DNA from: Pseudomonas flexibilis
GTDB lineage: Bacteria; Pseudomonadota; Gammaproteobacteria; Pseudomonadales; Pseudomonadaceae
Length of the DNA: 64,000 nt
NCBI RefSeq assembly: GCF_000802425.1
Contig: NZ_JRUD01000010.1
Location: forward strand, 124,001-188,000
Direction: 5' to 3'
Under the pieces are notes generated by a model. It ran no database searches and was not told the DNA's origin. It worked only from the letters and a program-made list of their open reading frames with translations. This document shows positions 1 to 8,329 of the stretch, piece after piece. Both the position numbers and the translations under genes were made by a program. The stretch's first letter is position 1; each line of letters starts with the position of its first letter.

Positions 1-270
1 GACCTCGGCGATCTGCCGCATGTCGGCGGGCAGCGCCTGTACCCGCAGTGTCTTCCCGGCCGCCTCGGCGTCACGCAGGAAAGCCAGCAGCAGCGCCAGA
101 CCGACGCTGCTGGATTTCTCCACCGCCGACAGATCCAGGCACAGCGCACCACTCTGGTTGTTGCGGATCAGCGCGCGACCCTGCTCGCGCAGGCCGGGGC
201 CGGTGCGAAAATCCAGCACACCGGCCAGTTGTAGCCGTCCGTCGGACTCGGCACGGATACTTGCGCTCAT
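1..270 (-). CDS. mlaB: MlaB, STAS-domain subunit of the Mla lipid transporter (partial, 3' end outside window)
   Basis: Reading leftward from the ATG at 270, an open frame runs off the window edge after 90 residues. It begins MSASIRAESDGRLQLAGVLD and has the compact beta-alpha pattern of a STAS domain, including a serine-rich KSSSVGLALLLAFL stretch at about residues 51-64, where STAS proteins carry their conserved helix start. In the Mla ABC complex MlaB binds the ATPase MlaF in the cytoplasm and stabilises it. The start overlaps the mlaC stop (ATGA-type overlap), so it is translationally coupled as the last visible gene of mlaFEDCB. The C-terminus cannot be judged here. Confidence 0.88.
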   Translation of the reverse strand, partial: MSASIRAESDGRLQLAGVLDFRTGPGLREQGRALIRNNQSGALCLDLSAVEKSSSVGLALLLAFLRDAEAAGKTLRVQALPADMRQIAEV

Positions 271-923
271 CGGCCGCTCGCCTGCTGGGCCTCGGCGCTA
301 TCCTTGGCCTGCTCGACCACCTGCACCCAGCCGTCGATGGTCTTGTCCAGGTCGTTGCCATTGCGCTGCATAGCCTCGGCGAACTGGTCGCGGAACAGCT
401 TGCCGACGTTGATGCCGTTGATGATCACGTTGCGCAGCAGCCAGGTATCACCCTGCTTGACCATGGTGTAGGAGAGCGGATAGACCACGCCGTTCTGGCC
501 GATCACCTCCATGCCGACGCTGGCGCGATCCGGCTCGGTCTGGCGACCAGGCAGGATGCGAATACCCTGGTTGTCGTACTCGAGCAGCGCGTTGCCGTAG
601 AACTGCATCAGGCTGCGCTTGAAGTTGTCCTCGAAACGCAGCATCTGCGCCTCGCTGGCCTGGCGCGAGTACTTGACGGTCATGATGCTGCGCGAAATCC
701 CGCGCACATCCACCACCGGACCGAGGATCTCGTTCAGGGCCTGGTAGAACGCCTCGCGGTCGGTGCGATAGCGCTCCTTGTTGGCCTTCAGGTCGCCGAG
801 CATGCGCTCGACGCTCTGTTCCACCACCTGCTGGGCGGTGGGCGCGGCACTGGCCAGCAGCGGCAAGCCGAGCAGCAGGGTCAGGAGGGTGTGCCGAACG
901 GCATTGATCAGAACAGTCATCAT
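267..923 (-). CDS. mlaC: MlaC, periplasmic phospholipid-binding protein
   Basis: This 218-residue protein belongs to the MlaC/Ttg2D family of periplasmic shuttles, which carry phospholipids between the outer membrane and the inner-membrane MlaFEDB complex. The N-terminus is a signal peptide with a hydrophobic core LLTLLLGLPLLASA and an ASA-A cleavage site near residue 26. The mature part is mostly helical and charged, with the family pattern VRGISRSIMTVKYSRQAS near residues 75-92. Two ATG codons are adjacent at 923 and 920, and either could start the gene. It overlaps mlaD upstream and mlaB downstream by a few bases, as expected within one operon. In pseudomonads the orthologue is also called Ttg2D. 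Confidence 0.93.
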   Translation of the reverse strand: MMTVLINAVRHTLLTLLLGLPLLASAAPTAQQVVEQSVERMLGDLKANKERYRTDREAFYQALNEILGPVVDVRGISRSIMTVKYSRQASEAQMLRFEDNFKRSLMQFYGNALLEYDNQGIRILPGRQTEPDRASVGMEVIGQNGVVYPLSYTMVKQGDTWLLRNVIINGINVGKLFRDQFAEAMQRNGNDLDKTIDGWVQVVEQAKDSAEAQQASGR

Positions 924-1387
924 TGGCCCTCTTTGTTCACGGTATTGAGCAGGAACTTGCCAATCAGGTCCTCGAGTACCAGTGCCGACTGGGTGTCGCG
1001 GATCTCGCCACCCTCGCGCAGCACCTCTTCCTCGCCACCGACGCTGATACCGATGTACTTCTCGCCCAGCAGGCCGGCGGTGAGGATCGAGGCGGTGGAG
1101 TCGGTCGGCAGGTTGTCCACCGCACGGTCGACCTCGAGGGTGACCCGACCGGTGTAGCGTTCCTTGTCCAGGTCGACGGCGACCACCTTGCCGATGGTCA
1201 CACCGGCCATGGTCACCTTGGCGCGCGGCGTCAGCCCGGCGACGTTGTCGAAATAGGCGTAGAGCCGGTAGGTATCACCGGAGCCGACCGCCGACAGGCC
1301 GCTGACGCGCAGGGCGAGCAGCAGCAGGGCAAGCAGGCCGGCGAGCAGGAACAGGCCCACGCCGATTTCCAGAGTGCGGCTTTGCAT
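920..1387 (-). CDS. mlaD: MlaD, MCE-domain subunit of the Mla transporter
   Basis: MlaD is the inner-membrane-anchored subunit whose MCE domain forms a hexameric ring on the periplasmic side and passes phospholipids to the MlaE permease. The 155-residue product has one N-terminal membrane segment (about residues 8-28, rich in Leu/Ala) followed by a single MCE domain (about 38-118) with the typical DNVAGLTPRAKVTMAGVTIG signature. Length and layout match single-MCE MlaD proteins. Its ATG overlaps the mlaE stop by one base and its end overlaps mlaC, so translation is coupled along the operon. Confidence 0.94.
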   Translation of the reverse strand: MQSRTLEIGVGLFLLAGLLALLLLALRVSGLSAVGSGDTYRLYAYFDNVAGLTPRAKVTMAGVTIGKVVAVDLDKERYTGRVTLEVDRAVDNLPTDSTASILTAGLLGEKYIGISVGGEEEVLREGGEIRDTQSALVLEDLIGKFLLNTVNKEGQ

Positions 1388-2184
1388 CAGAAGTCTCCAA
1401 ACATCAGGGCAGTCAGAATGAAGTCGAGGCCGAGCACGGCCAGCGAGGCGTAGACGACGGTACGGGTGGTGGCGCGGCTGATGCCTTCGGAGGTCGGCTC
1501 GCAGTCATAGCCCTGGAACACGGCGATCCAGGTAACCACGAAGGCGAACACCACGCTCTTGATGACGCCATTCACGACGTCTTCCATGAAGCGCACGCTG
1601 TTCTGCATGTTGCCCCAGTAGGAACCCTCGTAGACGCCCAGCCAGTCCACCGCGACCATGGCGCCGCCCCAGATGCCGACCACGCTGAAGATGGCGGCCA
1701 GCAGGGGCATGGAAATGAAACCGGCCCACAGGCGCGGCAGGACCACGTACTTGAGCGGATCGACGCCGATCATCTCGAAGCTGGACAACTGCTCGGTGGA
1801 CTTCATGTTGCCGATCTCGGCGGTCAGCGCCGAGCCGGCGCGGCCAGCGAACAGCAGTGCGGTGACCACCGGGCCCAGCTCGCGCAGCAGGGTCAGCGCG
1901 ACCATCTGGCCGACGGCCTGCTCGGAGCCGAAATCACTGAGGATGTTGAAGCCCTGCAGCGCCAGCACCATGCCGATGAAGATGCCGGACACCACGATGA
2001 TCGGCAGCGACAGCACGCCGACGAAATACAGCTGCTTGATCAGCAACTGCAGGCCGTTGCCCAGTCCGCTGCGGCCCGCCAGCACATGGAACAGGAATAG
2101 GGTCGAGCGACCCAGGGCCTGGCAGACATCCAGGCCGGCCTTGCCGAGCAGGCGGATACGTTCAAGGGGAGACTTCGTGCGCAT
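1387..2184 (-). CDS. mlaE: MlaE, permease of the Mla phospholipid transporter
   Basis: This 265-residue integral membrane protein is the permease of the Mla ABC system. It shows five or six hydrophobic segments and the MlaE family signatures, including [20 protein letters not shown] around residues 99-118 and the [11 protein letters not shown] coupling region just after it, which contacts the ATPase. The ATG at 2184 overlaps the mlaF stop by one base. Size and motifs are ordinary for the family and nothing appears truncated. Confidence 0.94.
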   Translation of the reverse strand: MRTKSPLERIRLLGKAGLDVCQALGRSTLFLFHVLAGRSGLGNGLQLLIKQLYFVGVLSLPIIVVSGIFIGMVLALQGFNILSDFGSEQAVGQMVALTLLRELGPVVTALLFAGRAGSALTAEIGNMKSTEQLSSFEMIGVDPLKYVVLPRLWAGFISMPLLAAIFSVVGIWGGAMVAVDWLGVYEGSYWGNMQNSVRFMEDVVNGVIKSVVFAFVVTWIAVFQGYDCEPTSEGISRATTRTVVYASLAVLGLDFILTALMFGDF

Positions 2185-2990
2185 CAGCGGCTTCCCAGCA
2201 GGTCGGCGCGGTAATCCACAGCCGGATAATGGAAGGGCACCGGACCGTCCGGGGTGCCCTGCATGAACTGGCGTACCCGTGGATCATCGGAATTCATCAG
2301 CTCGTCGGGCGTGCCCTGGCCCAGCACCTTGCCATCGCCGACCACATACAGGTAATCGGCGATGCTGGCGGTTTCCGCCAGGTCGTGGGAGACGACGATG
2401 CTGGTGATGCCCAGCGCGTCGTTGAGCAGGCGGATCAGGCGCACCAGCACGCCCATGGCGATCGGATCCTGGCCGACGAAGGGCTCGTCATACAGAAGGA
2501 TCTGCGGATCGAGGGCTATGGCTCGCGCCAGCGCCACGCGGCGCTTCATGCCGCCGGACAGCTCGTCGGGCATCAACTCGATGGCGCCGCGCAGGCCGAC
2601 GGCCTGCAGCTTCATCAGCACGATGTCGCGAATCATCTCTTCGGGCAACTCGGTGTGCACGCGCAGCGGGAAGGCGACGTTCTCGAACACGTTCAGATCG
2701 GTGAACAGCGCACCGCTCTGGAACAGCACGCCGAACTGCTTGCGCATGTCGAACAGCGCGCCGCGACCGAGGGTCGGCAGATTGACGCCGTTGACCCAGA
2801 CCTCGCCCTTCTCGGGGCGCAGCTGGGCGGCGATCAGCCGCAACAAGGTGGTCTTGCCGCAACCGGAGGGCCCCATGATTCCGGTGACTTTCCCGCGCGG
2901 AAACACCAGGTCCACGTTGTCGAAGATGGCCCGCTCGCCGCGCCGGAAGGTCAACCCCTTCAGCTCGACCGCATGCTCGTGGTCAGTCAC
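2184..2990 (-). CDS. mlaF: MlaF, ATPase of the Mla phospholipid transporter
   Basis: This 268-residue ABC ATPase energises MlaFEDB-driven phospholipid transport. It carries Walker [10 protein letters not shown] (residues 40-48), ABC signature [14 protein letters not shown] (about 144-157) and Walker B ILLYDEPF (about 165-172), followed by the H-loop SHD. The start is GTG at 2990. It sits a few bases after a strong AGGAGG ribosome-binding site (minus strand, about 2994-3001), and no in-frame ATG lies nearby. It is the first gene of the mlaFEDCB run. A TATAGT hexamer on the minus strand at 3048-3053 could be a -10 element, but no convincing -35 accompanies it. Confidence 0.94.
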   Translation of the reverse strand: MTDHEHAVELKGLTFRRGERAIFDNVDLVFPRGKVTGIMGPSGCGKTTLLRLIAAQLRPEKGEVWVNGVNLPTLGRGALFDMRKQFGVLFQSGALFTDLNVFENVAFPLRVHTELPEEMIRDIVLMKLQAVGLRGAIELMPDELSGGMKRRVALARAIALDPQILLYDEPFVGQDPIAMGVLVRLIRLLNDALGITSIVVSHDLAETASIADYLYVVGDGKVLGQGTPDELMNSDDPRVRQFMQGTPDGPVPFHYPAVDYRADLLGSR

Positions 2991-3122
2991 ATCAACCTCC
3001 TGTAGCGCCTCTCGGCAGCCACCTGGGTGGCGGCGAAAACGGCGCGCACTATACCACCTTCATCAAACATTCATCACTGAACGTATGATCCGAAAGCGGC
3101 GACAGCACAGGAGCGAAGGATG

Positions 3123-3152
3123 CCGCCCGCCCGACAACAGTCAGGCGGGCGG
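3123..3152 (-). terminator. GC-rich hairpin after the carboxylate carrier gene
   Basis: A 13-bp inverted repeat (3123-3135 with 3140-3152, loop AACA, one G-T wobble) lies 11 bases past the carrier stop codon. The stem is very GC-rich but lacks a clear T tract on the minus strand, so it may be a weak terminator or a 3' mRNA-stabilising structure. It separates the accessory cassette from mlaF. Confidence 0.55.
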
Positions 3153-3163
3153 AAGACGCCTCA

Positions 3164-4465
3164 TCAGAAGGCGAAGGTCAACACCACGTTGAACAGCATG
3201 GCGGCGACAAAGCCGATCGGCGCCGCGCGCAACAGCAGCTGCGGGAACAGCTCCGCACGCCCCTGCTCGGTGCGACAGGAGCCCAGGATCAGGCTGCCAC
3301 CGGAAGAGAACGGCGAGATGGCGGTGGCCTGGGAACCCACCACGATGCTGACAAACAGCACCATCGGGTCCAGCCCCATCTGCACGGCGATCGGCAGCAC
3401 CATGGGGAACAGCGCCGGCGTGACCACCCCCAGCGTGCTGGCGAACAGCGACATGAACGCCGCCACCACACCGAACACCACCGGCACCAGCAGCGGCGGG
3501 ATGGTGGCCCCGATCCAGGAGGCCAGCGCATCAATGGTGCCGGCCTTGATCGCCACGGCGATCAGCATGCCAACCCCGCAGATCATCACCAGCGTCCCCC
3601 AGGGCACTGCGGCCATGGCCTTGCGCTCGTCACCGACCTTGAGCAGCAACGCCAGCACCGAGAACAGGCTGGCAATCAGGCCGATATCCATCTTGGCGTT
3701 GATCAGCTTAAAGGTCGGACTGTCCGGGAAAGCCATGTGCAACACCGGCGCGGCCAACACAATAGCCATCATGGCCAGGGTCAGCCACAGGGTGGTCTTC
3801 TGCTCACGGTTCAGCGGGCTCGGCACGCTGGCTGCGAAGCTGGCGTCCTTGAGCGCTCGGCCGCTGCGCGAGAAGAACACGAAGGCGGAAATCACCACCA
3901 GGGGCACGACCATGGTGCTGACGAAGATCGCGAAGCTGTTGATGAAGGCCTCGCTTTCCGGCACGCCAGCGGTAGTCATCAGGCCGCGGAAGATGATGCC
4001 GCTCTGGCTGGATACAAAGTTGGCCCCACCCAGCGCGCCATAGTTAACCGCCAGCGCGCCAAGGATCATGCTCATGCCGGTGCGCTCGCACAGCAGCAGC
4101 GTGATCGGCGCCATGAACGCCAGCACCGTATAGAAACCGGCGCCCATGCCGGCGATCAGGCTGGAGGCGACGAAAACCGCATAGGGCAGCAGGTGCGGCA
4201 AGCGGCGACAGCCATAGATGAGGTGTTCGGCAAGCTTTTCCAGCGTACCGTTGACAATGGCGAAGCTGTAGAACAGGCACACCGAAAAGATCACGAAGAA
4301 GATCTTCAGTGGCCACATGCCGATCACCTCGGCGGGCTTGAGGCCCATGCCGAAGCAGCCGATCAGGTAAGCGAAGGCGATGGCGAACAGGCCGATATTG
4401 ATCTTGGTGCGGTACCCGAGCACCACCGCGATGACGATCGCGGCAACCACTAACATGCTGATCAT
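3164..4465 (-). CDS. MatC/SLC13-like carboxylate carrier
   Basis: This 433-residue, highly hydrophobic protein has about 11-12 membrane segments. It resembles the MatC (malonate/dicarboxylate carrier) branch of ion-coupled SLC13-like transporters. The N-terminal half contains the MatC_N-like region with GMGAGFYTVLAFMAPI and NYGALGGANF (about residues 108-150), and the C-terminal half has SQATAISPFSSGGSL, a substrate/cation-binding style Ser/Thr/Gly loop. It probably imports a small organic acid across the inner membrane; the substrate cannot be read from sequence. It lies 21 bases downstream of the amidohydrolase on the same strand, so the two are likely co-transcribed. Confidence 0.75.
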   Translation of the reverse strand: MISMLVVAAIVIAVVLGYRTKINIGLFAIAFAYLIGCFGMGLKPAEVIGMWPLKIFFVIFSVCLFYSFAIVNGTLEKLAEHLIYGCRRLPHLLPYAVFVASSLIAGMGAGFYTVLAFMAPITLLLCERTGMSMILGALAVNYGALGGANFVSSQSGIIFRGLMTTAGVPESEAFINSFAIFVSTMVVPLVVISAFVFFSRSGRALKDASFAASVPSPLNREQKTTLWLTLAMMAIVLAAPVLHMAFPDSPTFKLINAKMDIGLIASLFSVLALLLKVGDERKAMAAVPWGTLVMICGVGMLIAVAIKAGTIDALASWIGATIPPLLVPVVFGVVAAFMSLFASTLGVVTPALFPMVLPIAVQMGLDPMVLFVSIVVGSQATAISPFSSGGSLILGSCRTEQGRAELFPQLLLRAAPIGFVAAMLFNVVLTFAF

Positions 4466-4486
4466 GAAATTCTCTCTGTGCGGCGG

Positions 4487-5317
4487 TTATCGGGCCAGGA
4501 AGCCGAAAAGCTCGGCGGGATTTTCCACCAGCACGCGGGCACGCTCGGCGGGATCGGGCAACAGCCGCTCAAGGAAAGCGAACTGCGCCGCATGGTCGGT
4601 ACGCTCCTCGAACTGGGTATGCGGCCAGTCGCTACCCCACAGGAAACGCCCCACTCCGCCGCAGGCCTGGCGCAACTGCGCCAGCACGACAGCCGCTTGC
4701 GCAAGATCGCTCTCGCTGCGGTAGGCCGCCGACAACTTGACCCACACCGGCGCCTGTCCCAGCAGAGCCAGGGCTGCCCGGTGAGCGGCGTTGTTCATGT
4801 CGATTCCACCGCGCGGCAGGCCAAAATGGTCCACCACCACGTTCACACCGGCATCGATCATCGGCCGGATGACGTACGTCAGATCATCGAACCCCCGCTG
4901 CACTTCGACATGCCAGCTTCGCTGTGCCAGACGCTTGAAGAATTCCTGCCAGCGCGGCACCTGGTAATCCTCCAGCGGCTGGCCGATCAGGTTCAGGCGA
5001 ACCCCCACCACACCGGCCGCGCCCAGCTCATCCAGTTCGGCGTCGTCGATATCCGGCGAGACCACGGCCACTCCGCGCAGCCGTTCGGGGTAGCGACGCA
5101 GCGCCTCGAGCATGAAGCGGTTGTCGGTGCCCAGGAAGCTGGGCTGGATCAGCACCCCATGGGAAAGCCCGCAGCGATCCAGCTGGGCGAGAAACTGCTC
5201 AACGCTGGCATCGTAGTCGGGACTGTAGCGACGGCCGCTCACCAGTGGCAGGTCGCGGCGGAAGATGTGCGCATGGGTATCGATTCCGGAAATCCCGGAA
5301 CAAGCGGATGAAGGCAT
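4487..5317 (-). CDS. Amidohydrolase-family metal-dependent hydrolase (lactonase-like)
   Basis: This 276-residue TIM-barrel protein of the amidohydrolase-2 family includes 2-pyrone-4,6-dicarboxylate lactonase-like enzymes among its relatives. Visible motifs are the N-terminal metal-binding DTHAHIF (residues 13-19), VVDHFG near 155 and the C-terminal catalytic-aspartate region LWGSDWPHTQF near 222-232. The ATG at 5317 is preferred over an adjacent GTG at 5320 because an AAGG-type ribosome-binding site fits it. It is the first gene of a two-gene unit with the carrier and is divergent from a GntR regulator. The likely role is hydrolysis of the imported acid or lactone, but the substrate is unknown. 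Confidence 0.78.
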   Translation of the reverse strand: MPSSACSGISGIDTHAHIFRRDLPLVSGRRYSPDYDASVEQFLAQLDRCGLSHGVLIQPSFLGTDNRFMLEALRRYPERLRGVAVVSPDIDDAELDELGAAGVVGVRLNLIGQPLEDYQVPRWQEFFKRLAQRSWHVEVQRGFDDLTYVIRPMIDAGVNVVVDHFGLPRGGIDMNNAAHRAALALLGQAPVWVKLSAAYRSESDLAQAAVVLAQLRQACGGVGRFLWGSDWPHTQFEERTDHAAQFAFLERLLPDPAERARVLVENPAELFGFLAR

Positions 5318-5377
5318 CACGGCTTACCTTTGATGATCATTGTTCAAGCCGAAGCCCCACTACGGAGGGCGCTTAAT

Positions 5378-5397
5378 TCATCTATATGATTAGATGA
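5378..5397. promoter_or_regulatory. Perfect inverted repeat, candidate operator of the divergent GntR regulator (site 1)
   Basis: TCATCTA-TATGAT-TAGATGA is a perfect 7-6-7 inverted repeat in the 168-base divergent region between the hydrolase and the GntR gene. HutC-type GntR proteins commonly bind such short palindromes next to their own gene. A closely related site (15 of 20 positions) lies upstream of the chemoreceptor at 8228-8247. The sequence is AT-rich in a GC-rich neighbourhood. Confidence 0.6.
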
Positions 5398-5485
5398 TCG
5401 GTTGACCATATCTCTAGCGGTAAAACCTTGTCAACCGCGCGCCGGGTGGTAGAGTTGCGCGATTTTCCTGCCGGGGAGGACGGCC

Positions 5486-6208
5486 ATGGCCCACGCGAGC
5501 CTGGGGCATGACGAGCGGCTGCCGCTCTATCAGCGCCTGAAAGACGAAATGCTGGACAAGATCGCCGACGGCACCTGGCTGCCCGACCAGGCCATTCCCA
5601 CCGAGGCGGAGCTGACGCGCCACTACGGAGTGGCGGTCGGCACGGTGCGCAAGGCGGTGGACATGCTGGTGGCGGAAGGCCTGTTGCAACGCATTCAGGG
5701 TCGCGGCACCTTCCTGCGCCGACCGAATTTCGACGGCTCGCTGCTGCGCTTCTTCCGAGGCGGCGAACAGGTACCGGAAGGGCGCATCCTCTCGCGCAGC
5801 CTGGAAACCCCGCCGGCCTCGGTGGCACAGGCCCTCGGGCTGGCCAGCGGCGAGCAAACCCTCCGCTTGCTGCGGCTGCGCCTGATTGATGGCCTGCCGC
5901 TGTTCCATGAGGTGATCTGGCTACCGGCGACCCGCTTTGCCGCCCTGCTTGATATCCAGCCGGAAGCCTTCGGCAATCTGCTGTACCCCTTCTACGAGCA
6001 AACCTGCGGCCAGCGTGTGGCTTCGGCCAAGGAAACCCTCACCGTCGAGCCGGCCGGCGCGGATATCGCCGCCACCCTGGGCCTGGAAGCCGGCAATCCG
6101 GTGGTGGTGATCGAACGCCTGGCCCTGGGCTACGATCGCCAGCCCATCGAGTACCGCGTCTCCCGCGCCGCCGCCGACACCTTCCGCTACCAGATCGAGA
6201 TTTCCTGA
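5486..6208 (+). CDS. GntR-family (HutC subfamily) transcriptional regulator
   Basis: This 240-residue regulator has an N-terminal winged-helix GntR DNA-binding domain (about residues 10-78, with TEAELTRHYGVAVGTVRKAV as the helix-turn-helix) and a C-terminal UTRA ligand-binding domain (about 95-236). UTRA regulators bind a small metabolite and are usually released from DNA by it. The ATG follows a strong GGGGAGGA ribosome-binding site. The gene is divergent from the hydrolase-carrier pair and convergent with the chemoreceptor, so it most likely controls this cassette and itself. The effector may be the carrier substrate, which is inference. Confidence 0.88.
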   Translation: MAHASLGHDERLPLYQRLKDEMLDKIADGTWLPDQAIPTEAELTRHYGVAVGTVRKAVDMLVAEGLLQRIQGRGTFLRRPNFDGSLLRFFRGGEQVPEGRILSRSLETPPASVAQALGLASGEQTLRLLRLRLIDGLPLFHEVIWLPATRFAALLDIQPEAFGNLLYPFYEQTCGQRVASAKETLTVEPAGADIAATLGLEAGNPVVVIERLALGYDRQPIEYRVSRAAADTFRYQIEIS

Positions 6209-6221
6209 CGGGGCCGGCGGC

Positions 6222-8153
6222 TCACAACCGAAAGCGACTGACCAGCCCCTGCAGCTGATTACCGAGTCGCGCCAGCTCGACGCTCGACACGGCCGTCTGG
6301 CCGCTGGCCGTTGCGCTCTGCTCGGTGACGTCGCGCACACTGACGATGCGCCGACTGACCTCCTCGGCCACCGCGCTCTGCTGTTCGGCCGCCGCGGCGA
6401 TCTGCTGGTTCATCGTCTCGATGCTCGACACCGCCCGGGTGATGCCCTGAAGCGCGTCACCGGCTTCGCCGCTCAAACCCACGCTGCTGGACGCCAGCGC
6501 CTGGCTGTTCTCCAACTGACCGGCAACCCTGTGGGCGCTGGCCTGCAGGGCGACGATCAGTTGTTCGATCTCCGCCGTGGACTCGGCGGTGCGCTGCGCC
6601 AGCGTGCGGACCTCGTCGGCTACCACCGCGAAGCCGCGCCCCGCCTCTCCGGCCCGGGCCGCCTCGATGGCCGCGTTCAGCGCCAGCAGGTTGGTCTGCT
6701 CGGCCACCGCGCGGATCACATCCAGCACCCGACCGATCTTGTCGCTCTCCTGCTCCAGGTCGGCCATCGCGCCGCTGGAGCGGTGCACCTCGGCGGCCAA
6801 CCGCTCGATCTGCTGCAGCACCTCAACCACCACCTGGCTACCCTGGCGCGCCTCGGCATCGGCGCGGGTAGCGGCCTGGGAAGCCTGCCCGGCGTTGCGC
6901 GCCACGTCCTGCGCGGTGGCGGACATTTCCTGCATGGCGGTAGCCACCTGGTCCGTTTCGTCCTTTTGCCGGCCGATACCGGCCCGGGCCTGCTCGGTGA
7001 CCGCCGACAGCTCCTCCGCCGCGCTGGCCACCTGACCGGCGCCATCGCGGATGCCGCCGATCAGCTCGCGCAGGGTCCGGCCCATGCGCTGCACGCCCTG
7101 CTGCAACACGCCGATCTCGTCGCGACGCACTGACAGCGACAGCTCGCTGAGATCGCCGGACGCTATGCGCTCGACGACCTTCAGCGTCTCGCCCAGGCGC
7201 CCGGTGATCTGTCGCGTGATCAGCCAGGCGGACAGCACGCCCAGCAGCAGCGCCAGCAGCGCGCCGACCATCAGCACCTGGCGTGCCGAGGCGGTTTCCT
7301 GGTCGCGACGCTGAAACTGATCGGCACTCAGCGCCTTGCTGAGACGGGCGATTTCGTTGCCGTGCCCGAGCTGCTGCTCCTGGGCAGCCAGGATCTCGGC
7401 GTGTGCCACCCGAAACGCCTCCACCGCGCCTTGATAGGCCTCCAGGCGCGCCCGCACGCTGGTCATGGCCTGGCGATGGTCGGCGCCCAACGTCGTCGCC
7501 GCCGCCCCGATGGCATCGAACGCCCGGACGAACTGGGCGCGCGCCGCCTGCTCGGTTCTGGTAGTCGGGTTGGCGGTGTAGCCGCGCACCTCGTAGCGCA
7601 CCAATTGCAGCTGCTCATTGACGTCACGGATGGCCTGATAGCGCGCAAAGCGTGATGCGGCCCCGCTGGGCAACGACAGCACATCGGCCAGCACCTGCTG
7701 GATGTCGACGAAGGAGGCCCGCGCCAGCTCGCCCATGCGATTGCGCGCCGACCAGGCCGCGCGATAGGCCTCGCGCATACGCGCCAGGGACTCCTGATAG
7801 AGAGCGAGCTGCCCTGCCTGCTCGCGCAGCAGCTCGCCACCCTCACCGGCAGGGAAACGCCGCAGCACTTCCTGATGTCGCCGGCTGTAGTCTTCAAGCG
7901 CCTGCTGTACCCGCTCGGCCTGCTGCTCGTCGCCCACGCTGAGCTGATAGCCCAGCCGCTCGGCGCGCAACCGCCCCAGCAGCTCGCCCAGCTCGTTGAT
8001 CTGGGCTACCCAGCCGCCGCGCTCGATCACCCGGTCCAGGCCGTTCCAGCTGACCACCGCCAGCGTCGCGGTGAATACCAGGACCAGACCGAAGCCCAGG
8101 GCCAGCTTCAAGGTCACACTGAGATTCGCCAACCATTCGCTCATCAGACTCAT
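6222..8153 (-). CDS. Methyl-accepting chemotaxis protein with HBM-type sensor domain
   Basis: This transmembrane chemoreceptor of about 643 residues has TM1 at about 18-38, a periplasmic helical sensor region of about 265 residues, TM2 at about 305-325, a HAMP linker, and a cytoplasmic signalling domain with the hairpin-tip motif [18 protein letters not shown]. The size and all-helical, Arg/Gln/Glu-rich character of the sensor, with YEVRGYT near residue 190, fit the helical bimodular (HBM) class typified by P. putida McpS, which senses organic acids. There is no C-terminal CheR-docking pentapeptide. The start is ATG at 8153, with 8144 possible. It ends 13 bases from the convergent GntR gene and probably guides the cell toward the compound imported by the neighbouring carrier. 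Confidence 0.87.
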   Translation of the reverse strand: MSLMSEWLANLSVTLKLALGFGLVLVFTATLAVVSWNGLDRVIERGGWVAQINELGELLGRLRAERLGYQLSVGDEQQAERVQQALEDYSRRHQEVLRRFPAGEGGELLREQAGQLALYQESLARMREAYRAAWSARNRMGELARASFVDIQQVLADVLSLPSGAASRFARYQAIRDVNEQLQLVRYEVRGYTANPTTRTEQAARAQFVRAFDAIGAAATTLGADHRQAMTSVRARLEAYQGAVEAFRVAHAEILAAQEQQLGHGNEIARLSKALSADQFQRRDQETASARQVLMVGALLALLLGVLSAWLITRQITGRLGETLKVVERIASGDLSELSLSVRRDEIGVLQQGVQRMGRTLRELIGGIRDGAGQVASAAEELSAVTEQARAGIGRQKDETDQVATAMQEMSATAQDVARNAGQASQAATRADAEARQGSQVVVEVLQQIERLAAEVHRSSGAMADLEQESDKIGRVLDVIRAVAEQTNLLALNAAIEAARAGEAGRGFAVVADEVRTLAQRTAESTAEIEQLIVALQASAHRVAGQLENSQALASSSVGLSGEAGDALQGITRAVSSIETMNQQIAAAAEQQSAVAEEVSRRIVSVRDVTEQSATASGQTAVSSVELARLGNQLQGLVSRFRL

Positions 8154-8227
8154 CCACTCGGAGCGCAAGCCTTGCCCGCCAGCGCCATTAATTTGATATC
8201 AGAATAATGACACATCTCGACATCTAT

Positions 8228-8247
8228 TCATATATATGACTAGACAT
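8228..8247. promoter_or_regulatory. Candidate operator related to site 1 (site 2, chemoreceptor upstream region)
   Basis: The sequence TCATATATATGACTAGACAT shares 15 of 20 positions with site 1 at 5378-5397, including an unbroken TATATGA. It also holds a perfect 12-bp palindrome, TCATATATATGA (8228-8239). It lies about 75 bases upstream of the chemoreceptor start (minus strand) and about 83 bases upstream of kdsD. It may let the GntR protein control the chemoreceptor together with the carrier operon. Confidence 0.5.
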
Positions 8248-8291
8248 CAAAGCATTCCGCGCGGCCTGATGAGCGCCACCGCCTTTGTCGT

Positions 8292-8297
8292 TATAAT
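8292..8297 (+). promoter_or_regulatory. Consensus -10 hexamer ahead of kdsD
   Basis: A perfect TATAAT lies 32 bases before the kdsD ATG. No good TTGACA-like -35 is found 16-18 bases upstream (around 8269-8275), so this may be a weak or activator-assisted sigma-70 promoter for the kdsDC-lptCAB run. Confidence 0.45.
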
Positions 8298-8329
8298 CCC
8301 GCCTTTTCCTTCCAGCGGTTCCCTGTGCC

